A stretch of 64,000 nucleotides of DNA, taken from the NCBI RefSeq assembly GCF_031954365.1, contig NZ_JAUSVZ010000016.1; one strand, given 5' to 3'. The notes below the pieces were generated by a model that was not told the DNA's origin, made no database searches, and worked only from the letters and a program-made list of their open reading frames with translations. Both the position numbers and the translations under genes were made by a program. This DNA comes from Brevibacillus aydinogluensis (GTDB taxonomy: Bacteria > Bacillota > Bacilli > Brevibacillales > Brevibacillaceae). Each line of letters begins with the position of its first letter. Position 1 is the stretch's first letter. Of the stretch, positions 16,465 to 23,491 are shown piece after piece.

Positions 16465-16489
16465 AAAAAAGCACTCGTTTTGCGAGTAC
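16465..16489 (-). terminator. Terminator at the 3' end of structured RNA B
   Basis: ACTCG/CGAGT stem with loop CAAAA and six U on the minus strand (UUUUUU at 16470-16465). Confidence 0.8.
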
Positions 16490-16877
16490 CAGTTGAATAA
16501 AGCTATTGACTGTTATGAGAGGTCTTTCGATTACCTCTTACCATGCTTTTGCCTGCAAACAAAAGGGTAGGTGCGTGGAATCACTTTCGATCATCCTTTG
16601 CCGGCCTTTCGGCTACGGTGTCCCAGCTTATCCTGCTCGTCTTATGACGGGGATTACAAGGGAAGAAGACCTCGCTTTCGCTTGTCTATAGCCGACCTTA
16701 CGGTTACGGCGGTCCAACTCATTCTGCTCGTATCGCTAATGGGGATACGGGAATCTTTTGGACGAATCGTTGCATTGTCCCTGCAACGCTTAACGGACAC
16801 TCCCTGAGTGTTGACGTGCCTTTTGCTGATTCACTATTTTTTTGCAGAAAAATAGTGTCACAAAAGGACTTATCGAT
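16465..16877 (-). ncRNA. Structured RNA family, copy B (longest)
   Basis: About 410 bases on the minus strand from a strong promoter to a terminator. Helices, plus coordinates: P1 16861-16867 with 16819-16825; P3 16797-16811 (loop CAGGG); P4 16768-16788 (loop AGGGACAAU); P5 outer 16758-16763 with 16712-16717; P5 inner 16744-16749 with 16729-16734 (loop CCCAUUAGC); P6 16660-16663 with 16621-16624. At least four other hairpins end in GNRA loops (GAAA or GUAA). P5 and P6 each carry the C/AGCA internal loop. The 5' end GAUAAGUCC matches copy C. No ORF is shared by the copies. Confidence 0.8.
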
Positions 16878-16883
16878 GTTTTT

Positions 16884-16912
16884 ATTATACAAAAATGCTT
16901 TTGAACCGACAA
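16884..16912 (-). promoter_or_regulatory. Promoter of structured RNA B
   Basis: TTGTCG (16912-16907), 17-base spacer, perfect TATAAT (16889-16884) on the minus strand. Predicted transcript start about 16877, just before the conserved GAUAAGUC. Confidence 0.75.
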
Positions 16913-17298
16913 CAGAAATCATGTAATTTGATGGAAAGTCCATTTTCTATTTACTTCGAAGTAATACTGATTCATTTGGGCAACACAAATAGCCCCGTCA
17001 CCCTTGGCCTTTGGGATCTGGAGCCAGAACACTACCTCTTTCAGAGTAACCCCACGGATGGTATGTATACTCAAAGTTCTGTTGCGGCCGCAATATTTGT
17101 GTGGCGGAGAAGTTTCACCGTAATCCTTCCAACGCTTCCGACAGGTACGATTTCCCAGGGTACGCGCGCTTTCGTACAAGCATCCACGATTTCCAGAATG
17201 GGCTACATTCCACCGTCCGTATTAGCAGTATTGACTGAATATTGGGGAGATAATCAATTACAAACTGCTTTTTGTAGAAAAAGTGCAAACACGGGATA
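16913..17298. other. Gap without a convincing gene
   Basis: Both strands hold open frames here (134 codons on plus; about 95 on minus, with SPPHKYCGRNRTLSIHTIRG). Neither has a ribosome binding site or a normal start in a sensible position, and I recognise no domain. The minus frame could be a decayed gene. Confidence 0.4.
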
Positions 17299-17299
17299 A

Positions 17300-17346
17300 A
17301 AAACGGACATTTGAAAGATAGTGATCACTACCTTTCCATGTCCGTG
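17300..17346 (-). terminator. Terminator after the DNA ligase gene
   Basis: ACGGACAT (17303-17310) pairs with ATGTCCGT (17338-17345). An inner TAGTGATCACTA palindrome sits in the loop, and U-rich sequence follows on the minus strand. Confidence 0.7.
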
Positions 17347-17349
17347 AAA

Positions 17350-18195
17350 TTAAACCAAATCAAATTCGATAAATACGGGTAGCCTCATTAAACCTTGACT
17401 AGTCCAATGGCGGAATTTCACCTTAGCCTGGATTGTAGGCTGCAGATAGACAAAATGTTCATCTTCTCCGACCCGCAAAGAAGGGAAGATGGTTTTTAAC
17501 GCCCTTTTGTGTTCAACCGATACTCCGAGCTCAATAATCCCCACATTCTTCAACTGACCATTCTGATCCTTAATGGATGCAAGCCAGCCGAATTCACCCT
17601 TTCGAATTCCCGTAATGAATACGGACGCATACTGATAGTTAATTACCTTCAGCCAAAATTTTGAGCGCCGGCCAGGAGCGATGGTGGAATCAAGTCTTTT
17701 CGCAACAATACCTTCCATTTTCCTGTTCACGATTGCCTGGAATAGATCTTCTCCACGGCCATGAATATAAGCAATTTTACACATGGTTGGTGTATCATCG
17801 ATGACCTCTTCCAGCAGCTCTTTCCGCTTTAATAACGGCTGGTCAATCAAATTAAGTCTTTCGGGCCCATACTGAAGAATATCGAACACAACATAAGAAA
17901 TGGGCAGCTTGGAAGTATTGGAGTGAAACCGACTCATCGTCAGTTCAAAATCAGGGATTCCTGTTTCCGGATGGATTACTGTGAGCTCTCCGTCAAGAAT
18001 AACGTCAGGCCCCTCACTTATTAGCTCTGAGTACTTTGCGGTGACATCATTTCCATGGCGTGTAAACAGCTTCGTAACGCCGTTCTTGCGTATTAAAATT
18101 AACCTGAATCCATCAATCTTCGGCTCAAACAGAAAGCGCTCGTCTGAAAATGGTTTATCAACTTGTTCAAGCAGCATAGGTGCTATAAACTCCAT
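17350..18195 (-). CDS. ATP-dependent DNA ligase
   Basis: Seals nicks through an AMP-lysine intermediate. Motif I is FEPKIDGFRLILIRKNG (Lys in KIDG, about residue 25), RHGND is motif Ia, VILDGELTV is motif III, MEGIVAKRLD is motif IV and SKFWLKV is motif V. An OB-fold domain follows (VFITGIRKGEFGWLASI). 281 aa, the short bacterial/phage-type architecture without nuclease or polymerase domains. It is downstream of the SOS-type promoter and the YolD-like gene, suggesting a repair role. ATG behind GGTGATGA. Confidence 0.92.
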   Translation of the reverse strand: MEFIAPMLLEQVDKPFSDERFLFEPKIDGFRLILIRKNGVTKLFTRHGNDVTAKYSELISEGPDVILDGELTVIHPETGIPDFELTMSRFHSNTSKLPISYVVFDILQYGPERLNLIDQPLLKRKELLEEVIDDTPTMCKIAYIHGRGEDLFQAIVNRKMEGIVAKRLDSTIAPGRRSKFWLKVINYQYASVFITGIRKGEFGWLASIKDQNGQLKNVGIIELGVSVEHKRALKTIFPSLRVGEDEHFVYLQPTIQAKVKFRHWTSQGLMRLPVFIEFDLV

Positions 18196-18249
18196 ATATC
18201 ATCACCGATATAATTGTATCAATCATATCAGCTACACTTTTACTGGTAA

Positions 18250-18591
18250 TTATTTCGTAACACTCACGACATCTTCTATCCGAATCCAAACCGATTCCCA
18301 ATCACTGACCAACCGGAACCGTCGTTTGTCCGCGTCAATCTCCTTTACTACGCCCCAGGATGTCTCGTACACGCCAAGGCCACGGCTCACCTCGCGAAAC
18401 CACTTAACACTGATCGCGTAGTCGTATTGCGTTGAGTCATATATACGAAAACAGTTTTCGTCAAAGTCTATCTCGTCGACAACCGGACGCTCTACGAGGC
18501 CCCTTTCTGCGTTCATACGTTGGATTTCCGCCTTGTGTTCCGGCAGTATTATCCGCATTGAGCCGAACAAGTCATCTATCTTCCGCCCCAT
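18250..18591 (-). CDS. YolD-like protein
   Basis: 113 aa. The N-terminus FGSMRIILPEHKAEIQRM followed by NAERGLVERPVVDE is the YolD signature; the C-terminal half is a small beta-rich domain (WGVVKEIDADKRRFRLV). YolD proteins usually accompany a Y-family polymerase (UvrX/YqjW) as an accessory factor. Here no polymerase is adjacent; a small HTH gene takes its place upstream. ATG at 18591 behind GAAAGGAGA, overlapping the previous gene by 16 bases. Confidence 0.88.
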   Translation of the reverse strand: MGRKIDDLFGSMRIILPEHKAEIQRMNAERGLVERPVVDEIDFDENCFRIYDSTQYDYAISVKWFREVSRGLGVYETSWGVVKEIDADKRRFRLVSDWESVWIRIEDVVSVTK

Positions 18592-18818
18592 TTTGATGTC
18601 TCCTTTCGTTCCCATGCTTCCAGCAACTTGATGTCGTCCGGGCGTGATTGTTCCCATTCGATGTACTCTTCTCTGGCCAATGCCTCCAGTATTTCCATTA
18701 CACCGCTGCGGGTCCGCCCGGTTTTCACGCACAGCTCATCCACAGTCGGCGTGCGCCGACGTCCAACAGAAAAGTTGGCAATGATGCGCAGAACCTTTCG
18801 CTCGATGTCAGACAGCAT
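18576..18818 (-). CDS. Small winged-helix protein, 80 aa
   Basis: LSDIERKVLRIIANFSVGRR, then TPTVDELCVKTGRTRSGVME and ILEALAREEYIEWEQ. This reads as a winged helix-turn-helix similar to the LexA DNA-binding domain but with no protease domain. It is first in a unit with the YolD-like gene, behind an SOS-like promoter. It may modulate the SOS-type control of its own operon. ATG behind GAGGTGAG. Confidence 0.78.
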   Translation of the reverse strand: MLSDIERKVLRIIANFSVGRRRTPTVDELCVKTGRTRSGVMEILEALAREEYIEWEQSRPDDIKLLEAWERKETSKWGGR

Positions 18819-18838
18819 GGAAGCTCACCTCAACAATA

Positions 18839-18883
18839 CGAACATTTGTTTGTATTATATGCGAACAGAGGGCGAACATGCAA
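18839..18883 (-). promoter_or_regulatory. Promoter with SOS (LexA) box-like operator
   Basis: TTGCAT (18883-18878), 18-base spacer, perfect TATAAT (18859-18854) on the minus strand. Overlapping the start of transcription is CGAACATTTGTTTG (18839-18852), two positions away from the Bacillus LexA consensus CGAACRNRYGTTCG. Two further CGAAC half-sites lie in the spacer. This fits DNA-damage induction of the HTH-YolD unit. Confidence 0.65.
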
Positions 18884-18884
18884 C

Positions 18885-18923
18885 AAAAAACCGCCCCTGC
18901 TTAAAAGTCGTTCAGGGACGGTT
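18885..18923 (-). terminator. Terminator after the SRAP gene
   Basis: AACCGCCCCTG (18889-18899) pairs with CAGGGACGGTT (18913-18923), one mismatch, with a six-U run on the minus strand. Confidence 0.75.
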
Positions 18924-18970
18924 ACGTTAGATAGCCACTATCACTATAAGGTTGAACTGGCCCCTCTTTT

Positions 18971-19642
18971 TCAAAACGGTTCAATGCATACAGGTTCATC
19001 AATTTTCGGATTCCCAACAACCGGAGAAACGGGATAAGCTGTCATTTGATCAGCAGGATACGGGGTTAGTAACGACTGCAAAATTTCGGTATCCTGAACC
19101 TTTCTATCCAACCAAATTGATTCTGCAGCTTGATTCTGTAGGATAACGGGCATTCTATCGTGAATGTCACGAACTAATTCATTTGGCTGGGTTGTAATGA
19201 TGGTGCAAGTATGTACTTTCTGGCCAGCTCGATTAATCCAGGTATCGTAAAGGGCGGCGAAGGCGAATAACTCTCCGCTTTTCAACAAGATCCGCATTGG
19301 TTGTTTGCCACGGGGAGTTTGCTTCCACTCAAAAAATCCGTCGGCTGGAATGATGCAACGCTTACGGTTGATAAGATTCCGGAACGCAGGCTTCTCCGTC
19401 AGCGTTTCAGCCCTCGCGTTAATCATCTTATGACCAATACGTTCATCTTTCGCCCAACTAGGGATTAACCCCCATCTTAATTCACCTATTCGTCTGTTAC
19501 CGTCATCAAGGCTGATGATCGCATAGATGTTTTGGCTAGGAGCAATATTATAACGAGGTTGCAAATCAAAGGGGATGGAAGACAACGTAAATCTGTATTG
19601 GAGGCTGATTGGATCAGAAACCAACGTAAATCGACCACACAT
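18971..19642 (-). CDS. SOS response-associated peptidase (SRAP, YedK/HMCES-like)
   Basis: 223 aa starting MCGRFTLVSD. Cys2 is the residue that forms the thiazolidine crosslink to abasic sites in single-stranded DNA in this family. PRYNIAPSQNIYAII, RWGLIPSWAKDE, INARAETLTEKPAFRN and RCIIPADGFFEWKQ (the Glu of the active site) are all present, as is the late HDRMPVIL motif with its His. Complete and probably active. It protects stalled forks and single-stranded plasmid DNA. The start is set by Cys2 and AGAGGGA upstream. Confidence 0.95.
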   Translation of the reverse strand: MCGRFTLVSDPISLQYRFTLSSIPFDLQPRYNIAPSQNIYAIISLDDGNRRIGELRWGLIPSWAKDERIGHKMINARAETLTEKPAFRNLINRKRCIIPADGFFEWKQTPRGKQPMRILLKSGELFAFAALYDTWINRAGQKVHTCTIITTQPNELVRDIHDRMPVILQNQAAESIWLDRKVQDTEILQSLLTPYPADQMTAYPVSPVVGNPKIDEPVCIEPF

Positions 19643-19682
19643 TGTCAATCCCTCTTTTCGCAATGTCTGTTCGATTCTAATG

Positions 19683-20096
19683 CTAACACACTACAATTTC
19701 GACTGCACGTCCAGAGGGTAGAACTACTTTTCCGACCATAGTTTCGCCGTATTGTCCCAAAAAATCATAAACATCTTCAAAGCCTGTGTACACCCAAATC
19801 GATCGACCTCTAAACTGGATCAGTTTTTCAAACGAACGTTTTCTAAGTGATGAGTCAATTTCAATGGCTAAAATAGGCAAATCATCTTGAAACCAAACCA
19901 CATCAATAAAGCCTTTGTAAGCTCCAGAAGTATGTTTGTACATTCCAAATTCTTTAGAGGAGGTAAAACCATATTTTTGTGCTAAGAGGCAGTACTCCTC
20001 CTGTAAATCATTATGATATGATCTTGGTTTTTGTTTCTGAATATTTGCCCCGATTAAATAAAGATCCCTTTTTATCTCTTCGATCACAATACCCAC
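19683..20096 (-). CDS. Possible PD-(D/E)XK-like nuclease-fold protein, 137 aa
   Basis: No clear family. GFIDVVWFQDDLPILAIEID followed by SSLRKRSFEKLIQF has the Asp...Glu-x-Asp/Lys pattern of restriction-endonuclease folds, and RGRSIWVYTGFEDVYDFL follows. The lysine normally third in the motif is not at the expected place (EID instead of ExK), so it may be non-catalytic. ATG behind GGGTATTG, a weak site. Confidence 0.6.
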   Translation of the reverse strand: MGIVIEEIKRDLYLIGANIQKQKPRSYHNDLQEEYCLLAQKYGFTSSKEFGMYKHTSGAYKGFIDVVWFQDDLPILAIEIDSSLRKRSFEKLIQFRGRSIWVYTGFEDVYDFLGQYGETMVGKVVLPSGRAVEIVVC

Positions 20097-20117
20097 CTAC
20101 TTATTTAGCTTAAATAT

Positions 20118-20345
20118 TCAGAAATAGATCTCCATTTTTCCGAACGATCGACAGCTCCGTTGATCCTGGCAAAAGTCAAAATGACGAACAATCGAAAAAG
20201 AGGCGGCAGGTACGAACCGCTCGCCCTGATCCGGCATCTCCCTGATCCCGCCACGCCTGGCTACTTCATACACACAGAGCCGGTGGCCAATCGACGAGCT
20301 GCAGGTGGGCTTTCCGGGGCCCCGGCCCTTTAACACATTGTGGAG
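20118..20345. other. GC-rich segment of unclear origin
   Basis: About 230 bases with clearly higher GC than the surroundings, including GGGGCCCC. Open frames exist on both strands (72 codons minus; 50 codons plus from ATG near 20181) but neither looks like a known protein. It may be a remnant of a mobile element or a structured RNA. Confidence 0.35.
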
Positions 20346-20380
20346 CCTCTAATTGTTTACTATCAAATAAGTTATAATCG

Positions 20381-20536
20381 CTAAAAGAAACATGCTGCTA
20401 CAGAAAAAAGGGAAAAACCACCCTCCCCTTTATTATGTATTTTTATGATCTTGTTGATTATCTTCACTCGTTCTTTATCACTCAAAGAAGGATCACGCAA
20501 TTTCTCCTCTAACTGCATTATTTGGACATCATCCAT
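20381..20536 (-). CDS. Small unknown protein, 51 aa
   Basis: MDDVQIMQLEEKLRDPSLSD, then KERVKIINKIIKIHNK, ending GGFSLFSVAACFF. The N-terminal two-thirds is a helical hairpin; the tail is hydrophobic. ATG with AAGGAGGG at correct spacing. Probably the last gene of the small-gene cluster. Confidence 0.65.
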   Translation of the reverse strand: MDDVQIMQLEEKLRDPSLSDKERVKIINKIIKIHNKGEGGFSLFSVAACFF

Positions 20537-20567
20537 AAATTGAAGCCCTCCTTATTAACAAAATGAT

Positions 20568-20605
20568 CAGCGAGTAACCAGGCAGAAGATCTGCCCGGCT
20601 ACTCC
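20568..20605 (-). repeat. Hairpin repeat, copy 1
   Basis: On the minus strand GGAGTAGCC, a short stem, TGCCTGGTTACTCGCTG. The same block order occurs at 20905-20942. It lies across the stop region of the 78-aa gene and may act as a terminator or processing site. Confidence 0.55.
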
Positions 20606-20835
20606 CTAATCTCGTTCGCTGGATTCAAATCGTCATACGCTCTTTGGTATCTCTCCAGCATCTCTTGCCAGTGTTTACCTTCTTCCTCACACGCAACTCT
20701 ATCCAACATCTGCTTGCACTGCTCGATGCCCACAGAAAGAGCCATACGCAAGGTTGTCCACTCATCAGCAGATTCCAGGACAATGCGACTCTCTTGATAA
20801 GTTTTAAAGCGATCCCTTTTAACAAATATTTTCAC
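20599..20835 (-). CDS. Small unknown protein, 78 aa
   Basis: Starts VKIFVKRDRFKTYQESRIVL from a GTG behind TTGGAGGGG. It is a mostly helical charged protein (GKHWQEMLERYQRAYDDL). No function recognised. It sits in a same-strand run of small phage-type genes. Confidence 0.7.
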   Translation of the reverse strand: MKIFVKRDRFKTYQESRIVLESADEWTTLRMALSVGIEQCKQMLDRVACEEEGKHWQEMLERYQRAYDDLNPANEIRE

Positions 20836-20904
20836 GATAAGCCCCTCCAATTTTGAGTTTAGTAGCCGGTCCGATCCAGTCGGCCCAGCAGTTTACTCCG
20901 TACA

Positions 20905-20942
20905 CAGCGAGTGACCAGGCATCCGATCCGACTGGCTACTCC
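20905..20942 (-). repeat. Hairpin repeat, copy 2
   Basis: Second copy of the GGAGTAGCC...CCTGGTNACTCGCTG block. Here it forms the outer part of a larger stem, AGTAGCC...GGCTACT, spanning 20869-20940. Confidence 0.55.
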
Positions 20943-20988
20943 GTAACTATTTTTCTCCTCCCCTTTACTCCCGAAATATTGTGTTAAG

Positions 20989-21396
20989 TCAGCCGACCTG
21001 CAGCAACTCCGGGTTCTCGTGAATGTTGCCAATGATCTCGCATTGATCCCAGTTGATGCAGTTATCAAAGTATCTGTCTCCCTTTTTATATTTAAGACCA
21101 TATTCCCCATCTTCAAAGGCTACGTACATATTTACCCCATCGGTACCATCTATGTCACCTTCATATATCTTTCGACCGTTCTTGTCCCGAAGACCGATGA
21201 ATTGTCCAACGGTTTCAGGTATAACCTGATACGTTATCTTTCGGTATTCCCCCACTACTGTTCTCGTCCACTGAGTTATGAAGCAGTCTCCGTTATTTGC
21301 AACAATCAAATTTCCGTAAACCCATTTGGGTAAGCACTCAATGCCGTTTTCTGTAATTGCTTTACCCCGAAACTCAATCTCACGTCCTGCTTGCAT
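20989..21396 (-). CDS. YopX-family protein
   Basis: 135 aa. REIEFRGKAI near the N-terminus, TVGQFIGLRDKNGRKIYEGD in the middle and CEIIGNIHENPELL at the C-terminus are diagnostic of the YopX family of phages and plasmids. The molecular role is unknown. ATG behind GGAGGGGAACGG. Confidence 0.92.
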   Translation of the reverse strand: MQAGREIEFRGKAITENGIECLPKWVYGNLIVANNGDCFITQWTRTVVGEYRKITYQVIPETVGQFIGLRDKNGRKIYEGDIDGTDGVNMYVAFEDGEYGLKYKKGDRYFDNCINWDQCEIIGNIHENPELLQVG

Positions 21397-21408
21397 CCCG
21401 TTCCCCTC

Positions 21409-21885
21409 CTATGGCGCCAGATCATTCATGACCTGTGCGCAGTCATCGCATTCCCATTCTCCGTTTTCGAGTGGCAGTAGTTTCTTTTCCTCGAAAAACC
21501 GCTTGCATACGGTGCATCTTTTGCTGTCATCGTTTTCGTCAAACGGGCCGATGTCCTCCCCATAGCTGCCCAGATAAACGTCCCGGTCGTGATTCCAGCA
21601 GTTCTTGCACATTCTTTTGCCGGGAGCGAAGTCGAAGAGGTGAGGATCGCGAAGCTTTGTAGCGATTTCGCCGCACCAATCGCACTCGCCACCGTTTTCA
21701 TACTCGGCCCGAATCTTCTCCAGCTGTTCAGGTGTCAACTCCACAGTGCCGACTATTTCAGCCTCTCCGATCTCAATGCGATTCGGCAGCCCATCGTATG
21801 CAAGTTGATACACCGGGTCTTGCTCATCTACTCCCAAGTGGATGTATATCCGATCTTCCACGCGCAAAAGGTTAAAAGTTGCCAT
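21409..21885 (-). CDS. Zinc-ribbon-like hypothetical protein, 158 aa
   Basis: Three CxxC pairs (CDWC, CKNC, CTVC) and a final CDDC suggest two zinc sites in the C-terminal two-thirds. The N-terminal third (LLRVEDRIYIHLGVDE) is beta-rich. No known function. ATG behind GGAGGGACC; 12 bases separate its stop from the YopX start. Confidence 0.75.
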   Translation of the reverse strand: MATFNLLRVEDRIYIHLGVDEQDPVYQLAYDGLPNRIEIGEAEIVGTVELTPEQLEKIRAEYENGGECDWCGEIATKLRDPHLFDFAPGKRMCKNCWNHDRDVYLGSYGEDIGPFDENDDSKRCTVCKRFFEEKKLLPLENGEWECDDCAQVMNDLAP

Positions 21886-21917
21886 CCCGGTCCCTCCTTA
21901 TCACAAGTAATGTTTTG

Positions 21918-22466
21918 TTAAATTGGCTTCGCCAGCACACGATACCTTGTGTCTGTTTGACCACGTATCCATACCGTCCAAAGGACTTCCATCGTCGGTG
22001 CGCCGCCTTTCTCCCCGAACAAGAAGTCTGGTCGCCAAGTCAACGGCAATACCCATGCTGGCGGATGCTCGGCGAACAGCTTGGCTCGTTTCGCGGCGTG
22101 CCAATATTGTGACTTGAGAAGCATCGCAGTGACTTCCGCCCCCAATCCGGTTGAGTGTCGGATAAAGGCTTCCGACTCCTGGAAAGGCGGGTTTGTTATG
22201 ATAACCGGTGCTAGCAGCTTACCCTCAAGCAAGAAGTCCCTGCCGCCACTCCCGTAACCTGTTTCCCGAATATCCGTGGAAATTACGTTGTGGCCGTATT
22301 CGGCGATAACTTCCGCCATGTGCCCCTCGCCACACGCGCACTCCCAAACTGACGTAGGCTGTAGGTTCAAAAACTGCATCAGCGCATGCGTTACTTCTGG
22401 CGGCGTTGGGTAGTAGTCCAGTTTCCGACGATCTTTCGCACTACGATTTGCCAATACGTCACTCAT
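21918..22466 (-). CDS. SAM-dependent DNA methyltransferase-like protein
   Basis: 182 aa, phage-type. KLDYYPTPPEVTHALMQFL leads into SVWECACGEGHMAEVIAEYG (SAM-binding motif I), and IITNPPFQESEAFI carries the NPPF catalytic motif of adenine/exocyclic-amine methyltransferases. The C-terminus is short, with no separate target-recognition domain. It could methylate plasmid DNA or be an orphan enzyme. ATG behind GGGGAGGG. Confidence 0.85.
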   Translation of the reverse strand: MSDVLANRSAKDRRKLDYYPTPPEVTHALMQFLNLQPTSVWECACGEGHMAEVIAEYGHNVISTDIRETGYGSGGRDFLLEGKLLAPVIITNPPFQESEAFIRHSTGLGAEVTAMLLKSQYWHAAKRAKLFAEHPPAWVLPLTWRPDFLFGEKGGAPTMEVLWTVWIRGQTDTRYRVLAKPI

Positions 22467-22485
22467 TCAATTCCCTCCCCGCTTA

Positions 22486-22689
22486 TCACATCGTGTGTTT
22501 TGTAAAATTGTTTCTTCTATCAGCCAACCACATAACTGCGTATTCCTGTAATTGCTGTTCAACTTTTTCTCCGTGAACAAGTGGGAATGCGGTTTTTTCC
22601 CAAAGGAGAAAGTGGCAATCCTCATCAGTTGCATCCGGAAAGTATTTACGTACCAGATCGTTCCATGTCATACCTTCGTACTTATTCAA
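22486..22689 (-). CDS. Small phage-type hypothetical protein, 67 aa
   Basis: TTG start behind AAAGGAG: LNKYEGMTWNDLVRKYFPDA, then TDEDCHFLLWEKTAFPLVHG. The ...FPDATDE...LWE-TAFP pattern recurs in small proteins of Firmicute phages. Function unknown. Confidence 0.72.
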   Translation of the reverse strand: MNKYEGMTWNDLVRKYFPDATDEDCHFLLWEKTAFPLVHGEKVEQQLQEYAVMWLADRRNNFTKHTM

Positions 22690-22762
22690 GAATTCACGCT
22701 CCTTTCCACAATTACCGTTGTGTATCCAGGAGCAGCCATGGAAGACTGCTCCCAATGCCTGT

Positions 22763-23224
22763 CTACTCCGTCCACCACGCAACGCAAGGAAATTGCTTAA
22801 CATCCTGCACCCATTCACGTACAGTCGTCGTGATATAGCCAATGCCGCTAGGTGACTCCACTTTGTTCGGCTTGTCCATCGGATAGTCGTCGACTGCGTA
22901 ATCAGCAAAGTCCTCTTCGCTGACCCCGGTGTGCCGCTTGTACCAGTCAACGACAGATTCCCGATCATATCCGACCACTACCTCATAGCGATCAGGTCCG
23001 ATGGCGAAAGCTTTTAACCCCTTGGTCTTTTCAGCCAGAATGGAATCAAGCCACTGATTGATGTCTTTACGCAACTCGTCATTTGTAGTTTGTTCCGCGT
23101 AAGCACGCAGTGCAGCAAATGCTGCTCTGTCCTTATCTGGCCGGAGTACAAAGCAATCGTTTACCAGCTCGCCGGTGTCCACCTTGCGGACATCGTATTT
23201 CACGTACAGACCTTGATTTTCCAT
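22763..23224 (-). CDS. Phage-type hypothetical protein, 153 aa
   Basis: MENQGLYVKYDVRKVDTGEL, then NDCFVLRPDKDRAAFAALRA and YAEQTTNDELRKDINQWL: a recognisable conserved phage hypothetical pattern of unknown function. Start at 23224 behind GGAGGAAAG. Confidence 0.78.
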   Translation of the reverse strand: MENQGLYVKYDVRKVDTGELVNDCFVLRPDKDRAAFAALRAYAEQTTNDELRKDINQWLDSILAEKTKGLKAFAIGPDRYEVVVGYDRESVVDWYKRHTGVSEEDFADYAVDDYPMDKPNKVESPSGIGYITTTVREWVQDVKQFPCVAWWTE

Positions 23225-23249
23225 CGTTCTTTCCTCCCTAACTATCGAG

Positions 23250-23474
23250 TTAAGATGATCTATTTGCCAAAGCGTGCATAACGTCATGTCCAAAGAAGGA
23301 ATTGAGAGCATCATATAGGTCGTCGTCGATCTCTTCAATCTCTTCGAAATCATCACCAGAGACTTGTTTCGATCCATATTCTGTAGCTTTGTACACTTGA
23401 GTGTATGTCTTTCCGTCCAGCATCACTTTTACAGAGTAACCGTGCTCCGTTATTTCCACTGTTACTTTGTTCAT
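23250..23474 (-). CDS. Small acidic unknown protein, 74 aa
   Basis: MNKVTVEITEHGYSVKVMLD followed by a strongly acidic stretch (GDDFEEIEEIDDDLYDAL). No family known. Start at 23474 behind AAAAGGAGGAAG. Confidence 0.7.
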   Translation of the reverse strand: MNKVTVEITEHGYSVKVMLDGKTYTQVYKATEYGSKQVSGDDFEEIEEIDDDLYDALNSFFGHDVMHALANRSS

Positions 23475-23491
23475 GATTTTCTTCCTCCTTT

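Noticed and set aside
16465..16877. RNA B as a group I or group II intron
   Set aside because: No domain V-type GAGCCG...CGGUUC hairpin, no group I P7 core, no split exon reading frame and no intron-encoded protein.
16895..17299. 134-codon plus-strand frame upstream of RNA B
   Set aside because: No ribosome binding site, no recognisable domain, and it crosses the RNA B promoter in the wrong direction.
20118..20336. Short frames in the GC-rich block as genes
   Set aside because: Open frames exist on both strands, as expected from the composition, and neither resembles a known protein.
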